Shown piece by piece: positions 15,349 to 25,600 of a DNA stretch of 64,000 nucleotides. A program made the position numbers and the translations under genes. Origin of the DNA: Faucicola osloensis_D (GTDB lineage Bacteria; Pseudomonadota; Gammaproteobacteria; Pseudomonadales; Moraxellaceae); NCBI GenBank assembly GCA_020041925.1, contig CP083409.1, one strand, 5' to 3'. The notes below the pieces were generated by a model, which saw only the letters and a program-made list of their open reading frames with translations, searched no databases and was not told the DNA's origin. Positions within the stretch are counted from its first letter, which is position 1. Every line of letters begins with the position of its first letter.

Positions 15349-15376
15349 TTTACCTAAGTAAAAATTCGCTTATAAT
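15349..15376 (+). promoter_or_regulatory. Promoter of the rplKA operon
   Basis: TTTACC at 15349-15354, a 16-bp spacer, and a perfect TATAAT at 15371-15376 give a leader of about 105 nt before rplK. Confidence 0.7.
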
Positions 15377-15420
15377 ATGGCACTTTATTTTTTCTGTTGT
15401 CTGTAAGATTGACAATATCA

Positions 15421-15487
15421 CCCGGGGAGCCAGAGAGCCATTCGATGAGTGGGAGTCTAGCGCTATTACCCATAACAGGAGTCTATC
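15421..15487 (+). promoter_or_regulatory. Probable L1-binding autoregulatory site in the rplK leader
   Basis: The leader just before rplK holds GGGGAGCC and then GATGAGTGGGAG, elements that recall the L1 target in 23S rRNA and in the E. coli L11-L1 mRNA leader. In that operon L1 represses its own translation. It lies in the expected place, but I did not fold it and the exact boundaries are approximate. Confidence 0.5.
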
Positions 15488-15919
15488 ATGGCTAAAAAGA
15501 TTGATGGTTACATCAAACTACAAGTGCCAGCTGGTAAAGCTAATCCATCACCACCTATCGGTCCAGCATTGGGTCAAAAAGGTGTGAACATCATGGCATT
15601 CTGTAAAGAGTTCAACGCAGCTACTTCTAGCATGGAACCAGGTCTACCTGTTCCCGTTGAAATCACTGTTTACAACGACAAATCGTTCACCTTCATCATG
15701 AAGTCACCACCAGCGGCGTTTTTAATTCGCAAAGCTGCAGGTGCTGCTAAAGGTTCAGGCGTACCGAATAAAACTAAAGTAGGTAAAGTCGACCGTGCAC
15801 AGTTAGAAGAAATTGCTAACACTAAAAATGCTGACTTAACTGCTGCTGACTTAGAAGCTGCGGTTCGCACATTGGCGGGTACTGCTCGCTCAATGGGTAT
15901 TGACGTGGAGGGCGTGTAA
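15488..15919 (+). CDS. rplK: 50S ribosomal protein L11
   Basis: L11 binds the GTPase-associated centre of 23S rRNA. The 143-residue protein has KIDGYIKLQVPAGKANPSPP at the N-terminus, GPALGQKGVNIMAFCKEFN, and the C-terminal rRNA-binding domain ending GTARSMGIDVEGV. Ribosome site AGGAG precedes the ATG. The stop codon abuts the rplA start. Confidence 0.99.
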   Translation: MAKKIDGYIKLQVPAGKANPSPPIGPALGQKGVNIMAFCKEFNAATSSMEPGLPVPVEITVYNDKSFTFIMKSPPAAFLIRKAAGAAKGSGVPNKTKVGKVDRAQLEEIANTKNADLTAADLEAAVRTLAGTARSMGIDVEGV

Positions 15920-16618
15920 ATGGCTAAATTAACTAAACGTCAAAAAGCAATCGCTGAAAGCTATGATGCGAACAAACAATACACATTGACTGAAGCGGTG
16001 GAAATTCTAAATAAATTACCACCTGCAAAATTCAAAGAGTCAATCGATATTGCTATCAATCTAGGCGTTGACCCACGTAAATCTGACCAAGTGGTTCGTG
16101 GTGCTACCAACCTACCTGCAGGTACTGGTAAAACCAAACGCGTTGCCGTGTTTGCACAAGGTGCAGCAGCTGACGCAGCAAAAGAAGCGGGTGCTGATAT
16201 CGTAGGTTTTGAAGACCTAGCAGAAAGCATCAAAGCGGGTAATATGGACTTTGATGTTGTGATTGCGTCACCTGATGCTATGCGCGTTGTCGGTCAATTA
16301 GGTACAATTTTAGGTCCACGTGGTTTAATGCCAAACCCTAAAGTAGGTACAGTGACCCCTAACGTTGCTGAAGCGGTTAAAAACACCAAAGCGGGTCAGG
16401 CAACTTACCGTGTTGATAAAGCGGGTATTATCCATACCACAATTGGTCAAGTAGGCTTTAGTGCTGAACAAATCGAGCAAAATGCATCTGCATTAATCGC
16501 TGATTTGAAAAAAGCAAAACCTGCGACCTCAAAAGGTATTTATATCAAAAAAATCACCCTATCAAGCACGATGGGTCCTGGCATCAACTTAGATGCAGTT
16601 CCTTATCGTAATGCGTAA
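15920..16618 (+). CDS. rplA: 50S ribosomal protein L1
   Basis: L1 forms the mobile stalk by the ribosomal E site and represses its own operon. The 232-residue protein has KLTKRQKAI at the start, GVDPRKSDQVVRGA, GTILGPRGLMPNPKVGTV, and GIYIKKITLSSTMGPG near the end. It starts at the base after the rplK stop codon, so the two are coupled. Confidence 0.99.
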   Translation: MAKLTKRQKAIAESYDANKQYTLTEAVEILNKLPPAKFKESIDIAINLGVDPRKSDQVVRGATNLPAGTGKTKRVAVFAQGAAADAAKEAGADIVGFEDLAESIKAGNMDFDVVIASPDAMRVVGQLGTILGPRGLMPNPKVGTVTPNVAEAVKNTKAGQATYRVDKAGIIHTTIGQVGFSAEQIEQNASALIADLKKAKPATSKGIYIKKITLSSTMGPGINLDAVPYRNA

Positions 16619-16664
16619 GCTTAAACGCTTAGTGGTGAATTTTTAACATATTTTAAATTTAGTT

Positions 16665-16900
16665 CAGCACAAACGGGTTGTGCTGTCTAAGACCGTAGGT
16701 TCTATTGGTTTAATCATAATTAAATCATAAATAGTTTAATTGTGAAAATTTTTCACAGCCTACGCAGACGGGATGGCAGTTTAATTTATTATTGACTGCC
16801 ACCGTATCGGAGTGATAATAAGTTGTACTTTAACTTATTATATTAACTAGGTTTATTGGTGCCCTAAGTTAATCATAACTAGGAAACTGATAATATGGAG
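16665..16900 (+). ncRNA. L10 leader: autoregulatory RNA for L10(L7/L12)4
   Basis: The 289-bp gap before rplJ shows the expected parts. A hairpin AGCACAA-acggg-TTGTGCT is near 16667. CCGTAGG at about 16690 pairs with CCTACG at about 16777, and GACGGGATGGCAG pairs with CTGCCACCGTATC. GGAGTGATAA follows. The CCTACGCAGACGG and GAGTGATAA elements recur in gammaproteobacterial L10 leaders, where the L10-L7/L12 complex binds and blocks translation. Limits are approximate. Confidence 0.7.
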
Positions 16901-16907
16901 ACAACCC

Positions 16908-17417
16908 ATGGCATTAAATCTTCAAGACAAACAAGCGATTGTTGCTGAAGTAAGTGAATCTGCCAAAGGTGCCCTTTCTGCTGTTGTTGCTGATGCTCGT
17001 GGCGTGACAGTAGGTAAAATGACCCAACTACGTAAAGAAGCTCGTGCAGCGGGTGTTGATATGCGTATCGTGCGTAATACTTTATTACGTCGTGCGTTAG
17101 AAGACACTAACTACACTGTGTTAAATGACGTATTTGTAGGTCCAACACTTATCGCATTCTCAACTGAACATCCAGGTGCTGCAGCACGTTTGTTCAAAGA
17201 ATTTGCTAAAACAAACGATAAGTTTGAAATTAAAGGTGCAGCTTTTGAAGGCGAGTTTATCGCTGCTAAAGATATCGATCGTTTAGCAAGCTTACCAACT
17301 TACGACGAAGCGATTGCGCGCTTAATGGGTACGATGAAAGAAGCCGCTGCAGGCAAATTTGTTCGTACTTTGGCAGCATTACGCGACAAAATGCAAGGCG
17401 AAGGCGAAGTCGCTTAA
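16908..17417 (+). CDS. rplJ: 50S ribosomal protein L10
   Basis: L10 is the base of the stalk and holds the L7/L12 dimers. The 169-residue protein has DKQAIVAEVSESAKGALSAV at the N-terminus, VRNTLLRRALEDT, and a C-terminal helix that carries L7/L12. It follows its leader, with GGAG before the ATG. Confidence 0.98.
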   Translation: MALNLQDKQAIVAEVSESAKGALSAVVADARGVTVGKMTQLRKEARAAGVDMRIVRNTLLRRALEDTNYTVLNDVFVGPTLIAFSTEHPGAAARLFKEFAKTNDKFEIKGAAFEGEFIAAKDIDRLASLPTYDEAIARLMGTMKEAAAGKFVRTLAALRDKMQGEGEVA

Positions 17418-17486
17418 TTTATTTAAGCAAACTTAGCTACGCTTAGCATTTTTTAAACCAAATTCACTTATTTAGGAATACACATC

Positions 17487-17858
17487 ATGGCATTAACTAA
17501 CCAAGAAATTCTTGATGCAATCGCTGAAAAATCAGTAATGGAAATTGTAGATCTTATCTCTGCAATGGAAGAAAAATTTGGCGTATCAGCCGCTGCACTA
17601 GCAGCAGCACCTGCAGCAGCCGGTGACGCACCTGCAGCAGAAGAAAAAGACGACTTCAACGTTGTATTAACTGGCGCTGGCGACAAGAAAGTAGCTGTTA
17701 TTAAAGCAGTTCGCGAAATCACTGGTTTAGGCTTAAAAGAAGCTAAAGACCTAGTTGAAGGCGCACCACAAACAGTTAAAGAAGGCGTAGCGAAAGCTGA
17801 AGCTGAAGAATTGAAGAAAAAATTAGAAGAAGCAGGTGCATCAGTAGAATTGAAATAA
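17487..17858 (+). CDS. rplL: 50S ribosomal protein L7/L12
   Basis: L7/L12 recruits translational GTPases. The 123-residue protein has an N-terminal dimer domain (LTNQEILDAIAEKSVMEIVDL), an Ala-rich hinge, and the C-terminal domain (FNVVLTGAGDKKVAVIKAVR...GLGLKEAKDLVEGAP). It is 69 bp after rplJ and is followed by a strong terminator. Confidence 0.99.
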   Translation: MALTNQEILDAIAEKSVMEIVDLISAMEEKFGVSAAALAAAPAAAGDAPAAEEKDDFNVVLTGAGDKKVAVIKAVREITGLGLKEAKDLVEGAPQTVKEGVAKAEAEELKKKLEEAGASVELK

Positions 17859-17885
17859 TTCTCGCACTTAAGTTTTCTGAACTTC

Positions 17886-17925
17886 AAAAAGCTATTATTG
17901 CGCTTGCAATAATAGCTTTTTTTTA
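17886..17925 (+). terminator. Strong terminator/attenuator after rplL
   Basis: An 11-bp perfect GC-capped stem, GCTATTATTGC (17891-17901) with GCAATAATAGC (17906-17916), has a GCTT loop and flanking A5/T8 tracts that lengthen it. In E. coli a leaky attenuator sits in the same rplL-rpoB gap; here the stem is longer. Confidence 0.85.
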
Positions 17926-18039
17926 TTATAATCATTCTCTTGACCTTTCGTGTCTGATTGAACATAAGATGGCACACGCACCAAGGACAGAATTGTTCCA
18001 TGCAAGTTAGAAAGTCTGGTAATGCGTAAAAAAACTTGA

Positions 18040-18069
18040 GCTAAATACCCCAAAGGTGTTTGGCTTTTT
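18040..18069 (+). terminator. Second terminator-like hairpin in the rplL-rpoB gap
   Basis: GCTAAATACC (18040-18049) pairs with GGTGTTTGGC (18055-18064) through ten pairs including G-U, with a 5-nt loop and then TTTTTG. The rest of this 538-bp gap (18070-18396) holds an AT-rich stretch with TATATTATAG near 18100, which could be a -10 box for an rpoB promoter. I see no convincing -35 box and no open reading frame with coding signs. Confidence 0.55.
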
Positions 18070-18396
18070 GTCGTCTCTACAGTTTTTGTTTGTATCGATT
18101 TTATATTATAGCGCTGATTGGGTTATGCATCCTGTGATGATTAACTTATCCGCTGATTTAGCAAGGTTTTAAGATTTCCGTTAGGAAGTTGGATTTAAAT
18201 TGGTGACTTAAGACTGTAGGGATTGGGTCATCAAATCTTTTAAAAATAGATTCCATCGTTAATAATTGCGCAAAAAACTTAATTTCCTAACAGGAAACAT
18301 GGTGATTTGTGACTTTATCAGTGCATAGCGGTATTAGTGCACTGAAGTATTGATAGATGGGTAGGCATTAACGCTTTGAATGTTTAAGGACTTTTA

Positions 18397-21300
18397 ATGG
18401 CATACTCGTATACTGAAAAAAAACGCATTCGTAAAAGTTTTGCAAAGTTGCCCACCGTCATGGACGTGCCATACTTATTGGCTATCCAAGTTGACTCGTA
18501 TGAGCAATTTTTGCAAGAAAATAAAAAGCCAAAAGGTCGGGAAAACATTGGTTTACAAGCTGCTTTTAATTCTATTTTCCCTATTGAAAGCCATACTGGC
18601 AATGCCGAGCTACAATTTGTTGAATACTATCTAGGTACACCAGAGTTTGATGTGCGTGAATGTATTTCACGTGGTTCAACCTATGCAGCGCCATTACGTG
18701 TCAAAATCCGTTTGGTCATCAAAGATAAAGATGTTAAAGACAAAGATGCTAAAGCGGCAATTAAAGATATCCGTGAACAAAGCGTCTATATGGGCGAAAT
18801 CCCATTGATGACCGAAAACGGTACTTTTGTGATTAATGGTACTGAGCGTGTCATCGTATCGCAATTACACCGTTCACCAGGCGTATTCTTTGACCATGAC
18901 AAAGGCAAATCACATTCAAGTGGTAAAGTGCTGTATAACGCCCGTATTATTCCTTACCGTGGTTCATGGTTAGACTTTGAATTTGATGCCAAAGACTTGG
19001 TATTTGCTCGTATTGACCGCCGCCGTAAATTATTGGCAACGGTGATTTTGCATGCCATTGGGATGAATACACAGCAAATTTTAGATGCGTTTTATGAAAA
19101 AACCCATGTGTATAAGGGTGATGAGCAGTTTGAAATCGATCTTGTCACTGACCGTTTACGCGGTGAAATGGCGCAGTTTGAAATCGTTTCACCGGATGGC
19201 GAAGTGATTGTCGAACAGGGCAAACGTATCAACGCGCGCGCGATTCGTAAAATCGAACAAGCCGGTATGACAAAATTGCCTGTGCCTGATGAATACTTGT
19301 ATGAACGTATTTTGGCACAAGATATCGTTGTGGATGATGAAGTCATTGCACGCGCTAACCAATTGCTCGATCACGAGACTTTGGTCAAAATCAGCAATAA
19401 CGGTATTAAAGAATTTGATATTTTATTCACTAACGATATCGATCATGGTTCATACATCGCCGATACACTGCGCGCGGATACCGCGATGAGCCGTGAAGAA
19501 GCGTTGATTGAAATCTACAAAGTGATGCGTCCAGGTGAGCCACCAACACTCGATACGGCTGAAAAACTGTTTGAATCGATGTTTTTTAACGCAGACCGCT
19601 ATGACTTATCAAATGTGGGTCGCATGAAGTTCAACCGTCGTTTGGGCCGTGCTTATGAGCCAACCAATGACCCTGATGTGCAGCGTGAACGCAGTGTGTT
19701 GACCAACGAAGATATTATTGACGTATTAAAAATGTTGATTGAAATTCGTGATGGTCGTGGGGTAGTGGACGATATTGACCATTTAGGTAACCGCCGTGTG
19801 CGTTCAGTCGGTGAGATGACAGAAAATCAATTTCGCGTGGGTCTAGTCCGTGTTGAGCGTGCTGTTAAAGAGCGTTTAAGCTCAGCTGAAACAGATAACT
19901 TATCGCCACAAGATTTGATCAACTCAAAACCTGTGGCAGCCGCCATTAAAGAGTTCTTTGGTTCATCACAATTGTCACAGTTTATGGACCAAAACAACCC
20001 GTTGTCAGAAATCACCCATAAGCGTCGTGTTTCTGCATTAGGCCCAGGTGGTTTAACACGTGAACGTGCAGGCTTTGAAGTCCGTGACGTACACCAAACC
20101 CATTATGGTCGTGTGTGTCCGATTGAAACCCCTGAGGGTCCAAACATCGGTCTGATCAACTCACTAGCCGTCTATGCTAAAACCAATGAATTTGGTTTCT
20201 TAGAAACCCCGTATCGTAAAGTAGTCGACGGTAAAGTGACGGATGAAATCGAGTACTTATCAGCGATTGAAGAAGTGGGCACTGTAATTGCACAAGCGGA
20301 TTCGCCGATTGATGAAAACGGTCAGTTGACAGAAGATTATGTCTCTGTGCGTAACTATGGTGAGTTTGTGCGTATGGCACCAGAGAAAGTGACCCATATG
20401 GACGTATCACCGCGTCAGGTTGTATCTGTGGCAGCCAGCTTGATTCCATTCTTGGAACATGATGATGCCAACCGTGCCTTGATGGGTTCAAACATGCAGC
20501 GCCAAGCGGTACCCACTTTACGGTCGGATAAACCACTGGTTGGTACAGGTATGGAACGTCACGTTGCCCGTGACTCAGGTGTGTGTGTGACTGCCAAACG
20601 TGGCGGCGTCATTATGGACGTGGATGCGAGCCGTGTCGTTGTAAAAGTGAATGAAGATGAAATGCAAGCGGGCGAAGCGGGTATTGATATCTACAACTTA
20701 ATCAAATACACCCGTTCAAACCAAAACACCTGTATTAACCAACGCATTATCGTCAACCAAGGTGATGTCATTGCGCGCGGGGATATCTTGGCAGATGGTC
20801 CATCAACCGATTTGGGTGAGTTGGCATTGGGTCAAAACATGCGTGTGGCGTTTATGCCTTGGAACGGTTATAACTTCGAAGACTCGATTTTGTTATCGGA
20901 GCGTGTGGTTAAAGAAGATCGTTTTACCACCATTCATATCCAAGAATTGACCTGTGTGGCGCGTGATACCAAATTGGGTACAGAAGAAATCACTGGCGAT
21001 ATTCCAAACGTGGGTGAAGCAGCCCTAGCTAATCTAGATGAAGCAGGTATCGTCTATATTGGTGCGGAAGTACAAGGTGGCGATATCTTGGTGGGTAAAG
21101 TGACACCAAAAGGTGAAACGCAGCTTACTCCTGAAGAAAAACTACTTCGTGCAATTTTTGGTGAAAAAGCCGCGGACGTGAAAGATACGTCGTTGCGAGT
21201 GCCTTCTTCTACCAAAGGTACGGTGATTGACGTCCAAGTCTTTACCCGTGATGGCGTAGAAAAAGACAGCCGTGCGCAAGCTATCGAAAAAGCACAGCTT

Positions 21301-22515
21301 GATAGCTATCGTAAAGACTTAAAAGAAGAATTGCGTATCTTTGAAAACGCCGCACGCGGTCGCATTATTTCATTGCTTGACGGTCAAACTGTCAGTGGTG
21401 GCGCGGGCTTAAAATCAGGTACAGTGTTGAGTGAAGACTCAATGCAAGATATGTCGCTTGAAACATTGCTTGATATTCAGCCAACCCAAGAAGATACCGC
21501 AGAGCGTTTATCACAAATTGGTGACTTTTTAACCGATAAACAAAAAGAAATCGATGAAAAATTCACTGAGAAAAAACGCAAATTAACGGCAGGTGATGAC
21601 TTAACGCATGGCGTGCAAAAAATCGTCAAAGTGTACTTGGCAGTAAAACGTCGTATTCAACCCGGTGACAAAATGGCGGGTCGTCATGGTAACAAGGGGG
21701 TGGTATCACGTATCATGCCGATTGAAGACATGCCATACGATGAAAACGGTAATCCAGTGGATGTGGTACTAAACCCACTAGGCGTACCATCGCGGATGAA
21801 CGTCGGTCAGATTTTAGAAACGCACTTAGGCGGTGCAGCACGTGGTTTGGGTATCAAAATTGACGAGATGATCAAACAACAAGCGGCAGTTGCTGAGTTG
21901 CGTGATTTCTTAGACAAAATTTATAACCAAATTGGCGGCGAGCAAGTGGACTTAGGCAGCCTTAGTGATGAGGAAATCATTGCGATGTCAAAAAATCTAC
22001 GTGCAGGCGTACCAATGGGTACTGCAGTATTTGATGGCGCTAAAGAACAGCAAATCAAAGGCTTGCTAGAATTGGCAGGTATGCCAACCTCAGGTCAGCA
22101 AGTATTGTTTGATGGCCGCACCGGTCAACAGTTTGATCGTCCGGTGACCGTGGGTTATATGTACATGCTCAAACTCAACCACTTGGTTGACGACAAAATG
22201 CACGCACGTTCAACGGGTTCTTACTCACTGGTTACCCAGCAGCCATTGGGTGGTAAAGCCCAGTTTGGTGGTCAGCGCTTCGGTGAGATGGAAGTTTGGG
22301 CGCTTGAAGCTTACGGTGCTGCTTATACATTGCAAGAGATGTTGACGGTGAAATCTGATGACGTTGAAGGTCGTACCCGCATGTACAAAAACATCGTTGA
22401 TGGCGAACAGAACATGTCAGCTGGTATGCCAGAATCGTTCAACGTATTGACCAAAGAAATTAAGTCATTGGGTATCAATATTGAGTTAAAAGATCATAGC
22501 AAAAGTAAAAACTAA
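18397..22515 (+). CDS. rpoB: DNA-directed RNA polymerase subunit beta
   Basis: This is the beta subunit of RNA polymerase: 1372 residues, slightly longer than E. coli (1342). The rifampicin region at about residues 520-550 reads GSSQLSQFMDQNNPLSEITH then KRRVSALGPGG, the wild-type (sensitive) residues at the common resistance positions. Other anchors are RVCPIETPEGPNIGLINSLA, MPWNGYNFEDSIL, GDKMAGRHGNKGVVS and the end LGINIEL. It starts at ATG after AAGGAC. It is separated from rplL by an unusually long gap with two terminator hairpins. Confidence 0.99.
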   Translation: MAYSYTEKKRIRKSFAKLPTVMDVPYLLAIQVDSYEQFLQENKKPKGRENIGLQAAFNSIFPIESHTGNAELQFVEYYLGTPEFDVRECISRGSTYAAPLRVKIRLVIKDKDVKDKDAKAAIKDIREQSVYMGEIPLMTENGTFVINGTERVIVSQLHRSPGVFFDHDKGKSHSSGKVLYNARIIPYRGSWLDFEFDAKDLVFARIDRRRKLLATVILHAIGMNTQQILDAFYEKTHVYKGDEQFEIDLVTDRLRGEMAQFEIVSPDGEVIVEQGKRINARAIRKIEQAGMTKLPVPDEYLYERILAQDIVVDDEVIARANQLLDHETLVKISNNGIKEFDILFTNDIDHGSYIADTLRADTAMSREEALIEIYKVMRPGEPPTLDTAEKLFESMFFNADRYDLSNVGRMKFNRRLGRAYEPTNDPDVQRERSVLTNEDIIDVLKMLIEIRDGRGVVDDIDHLGNRRVRSVGEMTENQFRVGLVRVERAVKERLSSAETDNLSPQDLINSKPVAAAIKEFFGSSQLSQFMDQNNPLSEITHKRRVSALGPGGLTRERAGFEVRDVHQTHYGRVCPIETPEGPNIGLINSLAVYAKTNEFGFLETPYRKVVDGKVTDEIEYLSAIEEVGTVIAQADSPIDENGQLTEDYVSVRNYGEFVRMAPEKVTHMDVSPRQVVSVAASLIPFLEHDDANRALMGSNMQRQAVPTLRSDKPLVGTGMERHVARDSGVCVTAKRGGVIMDVDASRVVVKVNEDEMQAGEAGIDIYNLIKYTRSNQNTCINQRIIVNQGDVIARGDILADGPSTDLGELALGQNMRVAFMPWNGYNFEDSILLSERVVKEDRFTTIHIQELTCVARDTKLGTEEITGDIPNVGEAALANLDEAGIVYIGAEVQGGDILVGKVTPKGETQLTPEEKLLRAIFGEKAADVKDTSLRVPSSTKGTVIDVQVFTRDGVEKDSRAQAIEKAQLDSYRKDLKEELRIFENAARGRIISLLDGQTVSGGAGLKSGTVLSEDSMQDMSLETLLDIQPTQEDTAERLSQIGDFLTDKQKEIDEKFTEKKRKLTAGDDLTHGVQKIVKVYLAVKRRIQPGDKMAGRHGNKGVVSRIMPIEDMPYDENGNPVDVVLNPLGVPSRMNVGQILETHLGGAARGLGIKIDEMIKQQAAVAELRDFLDKIYNQIGGEQVDLGSLSDEEIIAMSKNLRAGVPMGTAVFDGAKEQQIKGLLELAGMPTSGQQVLFDGRTGQQFDRPVTVGYMYMLKLNHLVDDKMHARSTGSYSLVTQQPLGGKAQFGGQRFGEMEVWALEAYGAAYTLQEMLTVKSDDVEGRTRMYKNIVDGEQNMSAGMPESFNVLTKEIKSLGINIELKDHSKSKN

Positions 22516-22525
22516 GTCATGATTG

Positions 22526-22560
22526 TGAGTATGGCGGCTTTAATAACGTCGCCATACTCA
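22526..22560 (+). other. Strong hairpin in the rpoB-rpoC gap
   Basis: TGAGTATGGCG (22526-22536) pairs perfectly with CGCCATACTCA (22550-22560) around a 13-nt loop. There is no T-tract, so it is not a standard terminator. It may be an RNase processing site or a stabilising structure in the rpoBC mRNA. Confidence 0.6.
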
Positions 22561-22608
22561 AACTCAATAGTTTACCTTTTTAATGACAAACGAATAAAAA
22601 TTAACCTT

Positions 22609-22642
22609 AAATTGAAAGTCAATCTGTATCGGCTTTCAATTT
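22609..22642 (+). other. Second hairpin, just before rpoC
   Basis: AAATTGAAAG (22609-22618) pairs with CTTTCAATTT (22633-22642) around a 14-nt loop. The 3' arm ends about 8 bases before the rpoC ribosome site (GGAG), so it could affect rpoC translation. Confidence 0.5.
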
Positions 22643-22660
22643 AATCGATGGAGAAGCAGT

Positions 22661-25600
22661 TTGAAAGACTTATTAGACATCATGAAAAGCCCTGCCGACT
22701 CTGGTAACCAAGAGTTCGACAGCATTCAAATTTCTCTTGCCTCACCTGACACCATCAAATCTTGGTCGCATGGGGAAGTTAAAAAGCCTGAAACCATCAA
22801 CTATCGTACTTTCAAACCAGAACGTGATGGTCTTTTTTGTGCCAAAATTTTTGGACCTGTTAAAGACTACGAATGCTTGTGTGGTAAATATAAACGCCGT
22901 AAATTCCAAGGCGTGATCTGTGAAAAATGTGGCGTTGAAGTGACCGCCGCTAAAGTACGCCGCGATCGTATGGGTCACATTGAGCTAGCAAGCCCAGTCG
23001 CGCATATTTGGTTCTTAAAATCATTACCAAGCCGTATTGGTCTACTACTTGATATGACTTTGCGTGATATCGAGCGCGTACTGTATTTTGAAAGCTATGT
23101 AGTGACTGACCCAGGTTTAACTACCCTTGAAAAATATCAGTTGCTCGATGATGAAGATTACTTCAAAGCACTTGAAGAGTTTGGTGATGAATTCACCGCA
23201 AAAATGGGTGCTGAAGCGGTTCAAGACTTGCTGCGCGATATTGACGTAGATTTGGAAATCGACCAGTTACGTGAAGAAATTCCTAACACGGGTTCAGAAA
23301 CCAAACTTAAAAAAATGTCAAAACGCCTAAAATTGCTTGAGTCATTCCGTGATTCAAACAATAAGCCTGAATGGATGGTAATGACGGTGTTACCTGTATT
23401 GCCACCTGATTTGCGTCCATTGGTACCGCTTGAAGGGGGTCGTTTTGCCACTTCAGACTTAAATGACTTATATCGCCGCGTCATTAACCGTAACAACCGT
23501 TTAAAACGCTTGTTAGAGCTCAATGCGCCTGACATCATCGTGCGTAACGAAAAACGTATGTTACAAGAGTCAGTGGATGCGCTGCTTGACAATGGTCGCC
23601 GCGGTCGTGCGATTACCGGTAGCAACAAACGTCCGTTGAAATCTTTAGCTGACATGATTAAAGGTAAACAAGGTCGCTTCCGTCAAAACTTACTGGGTAA
23701 ACGTGTTGACTATTCAGGTCGTTCGGTCATTACCGTGGGTCCATACCTGCGTCTACACCAATGTGGCTTGCCTAAAAAAATGGCACTTGAACTGTTCAAA
23801 CCATTTACTTATGCCAAGCTTTTGCAAAATGGCATCGCGACCACTATCAAAGCCGCTAAGAAAATGGTTGAACGTGAAGAACCGGCAGTGTGGGATATGC
23901 TTGCCAGCGTGATTCGTGAACACCCAGTGCTACTAAACCGTGCACCGACCCTCCATCGTTTGGGTTTACAAGCATTTGAGCCTGTACTGATTGAAGGTAA
24001 AGCGATTCAGCTACATCCCCTGGTTTGTAGCGCGTTCAACGCCGACTTTGATGGTGACCAAATGGCGGTACACGTACCGTTAACTTTGGAGGCCCAGCTT
24101 GAAGCCCGTGCCTTGATGATGTCAACCAACAACATCTTGTCACCTGCCAATGGTGAGCCAATCATCACGCCATCACAAGACGTGGTATTGGGGTTATATT
24201 ACATCAGCCGTTCGCATATTAATGCCAAAGGCGAAAACATGACTTTCTCAAACGTGAAAGAAGTGTATCGCGCGCTAGGTACCGGTGATTTAAGCGTCAA
24301 TGCCAAAATTAAAGTACGCATTGAAGAAACCACGTATGACGAAGAAGGCAATGCCAATACCGTTACCAAAATGGTTGATACCGTTGCAGGTCGCTGTTTA
24401 ATTTGGAATATCACCCCAAAAGGCATGAGCTTTGACGAAGTCAACAAAGAAATGACCAAGAAAAACATCGCTCGCCTTATCAATTCTTGCTACCGCAAAA
24501 TGGGCGTGAAAGACAGCGTCATGTTTGCTGACCAATTGATGTATTTGGGTTTTGCCCAAGCGACGTTGTCAGGTGTATCCATTGGTATGGAAGATATGGT
24601 GATTCCACCTACCAAAAACAAAATCATCGAAGCGGCTGATGCAGAAGTTCGTGAGATTGAAAGCCAGTTTGAACAAGGCTTTGTGACCGCGGGTGAACGC
24701 TATAACAAAGTCATTGATATTTGGTCACGTACCAATGACCAAATCGCCAAAGCGATGATGGATAACTTGTCACAAGATACCGTTGTCAATAGCCAAGGTG
24801 AAACGGAAAAAGAAAAATCGTTTAACTCGATTTATATCATGTCGGATTCAGGGGCGCGTGGTAGTGCCGCACAGATCCGTCAGTTGGCAGGTATGCGTGG
24901 TCTGATGGCAAAACCAGATGGCTCGATTATTGAAACCCCAATTAAAGCCAACTTCCGTGAAGGCTTAAGCGTTTTACAGTACTTTATCTCGACGCACGGT
25001 GCCCGTAAAGGTCTAGCAGATACGGCACTCAAAACCGCAAACTCAGGTTACTTAACCCGTCGCTTGGTTGACGTTGCGCAAGATTTGGTTATCACCCAGC
25101 CTGATTGTGGTACTGATAAAGGTATCTTGATGAAGCCACACATCGAGGGTGGTGAAATCATTGAGCAATTGGCTGACCGTGTGCTGGGCCGAGTCACTGC
25201 TAAAGATGTGGTGTCAAATAAAACAGGCGAACTAGCCATTCCATTAGGTACCTTACTCGATGAGCATTGGGTAAAAGTCCTTGATGAACATGGTATTGAC
25301 GAAGTTTGGGTGCGTTCAGTGATTACTTGTGAAGTGCCACATGGTGTCTGTTCACAATGTTATGGTCGCGACTTAGCACGTGGTCACCGCGTCAATATTG
25401 GTGAGTCTGTGGGTGTCATGGCAGCGCAATCAATCGGTGAGCCAGGTACCCAGCTTACCATGCGTACCTTCCACGTGGGGGGTGCTGCGAGTGCCGCCGC
25501 TGTGGAAAACAGCATTCAGGTTAATAAAGGCGGTACTGTTCGCTTCCAAAACTTGAAATCTGTTAGCCATGCCGATGGTCATTTGGTGGTAGTTTCTCGC

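Noticed and set aside
17468..18001. A 177-residue open frame on the minus strand across rplL and its terminator
   Set aside because: It is antisense to rplL, runs through the strong terminator stem, and its Ala/Ser-rich product mirrors the Ala-rich L7/L12 hinge. It has no ribosome site or family match.
19950..20060. Rifampicin-resistance mutations in rpoB
   Set aside because: The residues at the well-known positions (SSQLSQFMDQNN, HKRRVSALG) are wild type. The V for I change in RRVSALG is a common neutral difference.
20177..20536. A 119-residue antisense open frame inside rpoB
   Set aside because: rpoB is fully conserved here. The His/Leu/Pro-rich antisense product is the expected shadow of biased codons.
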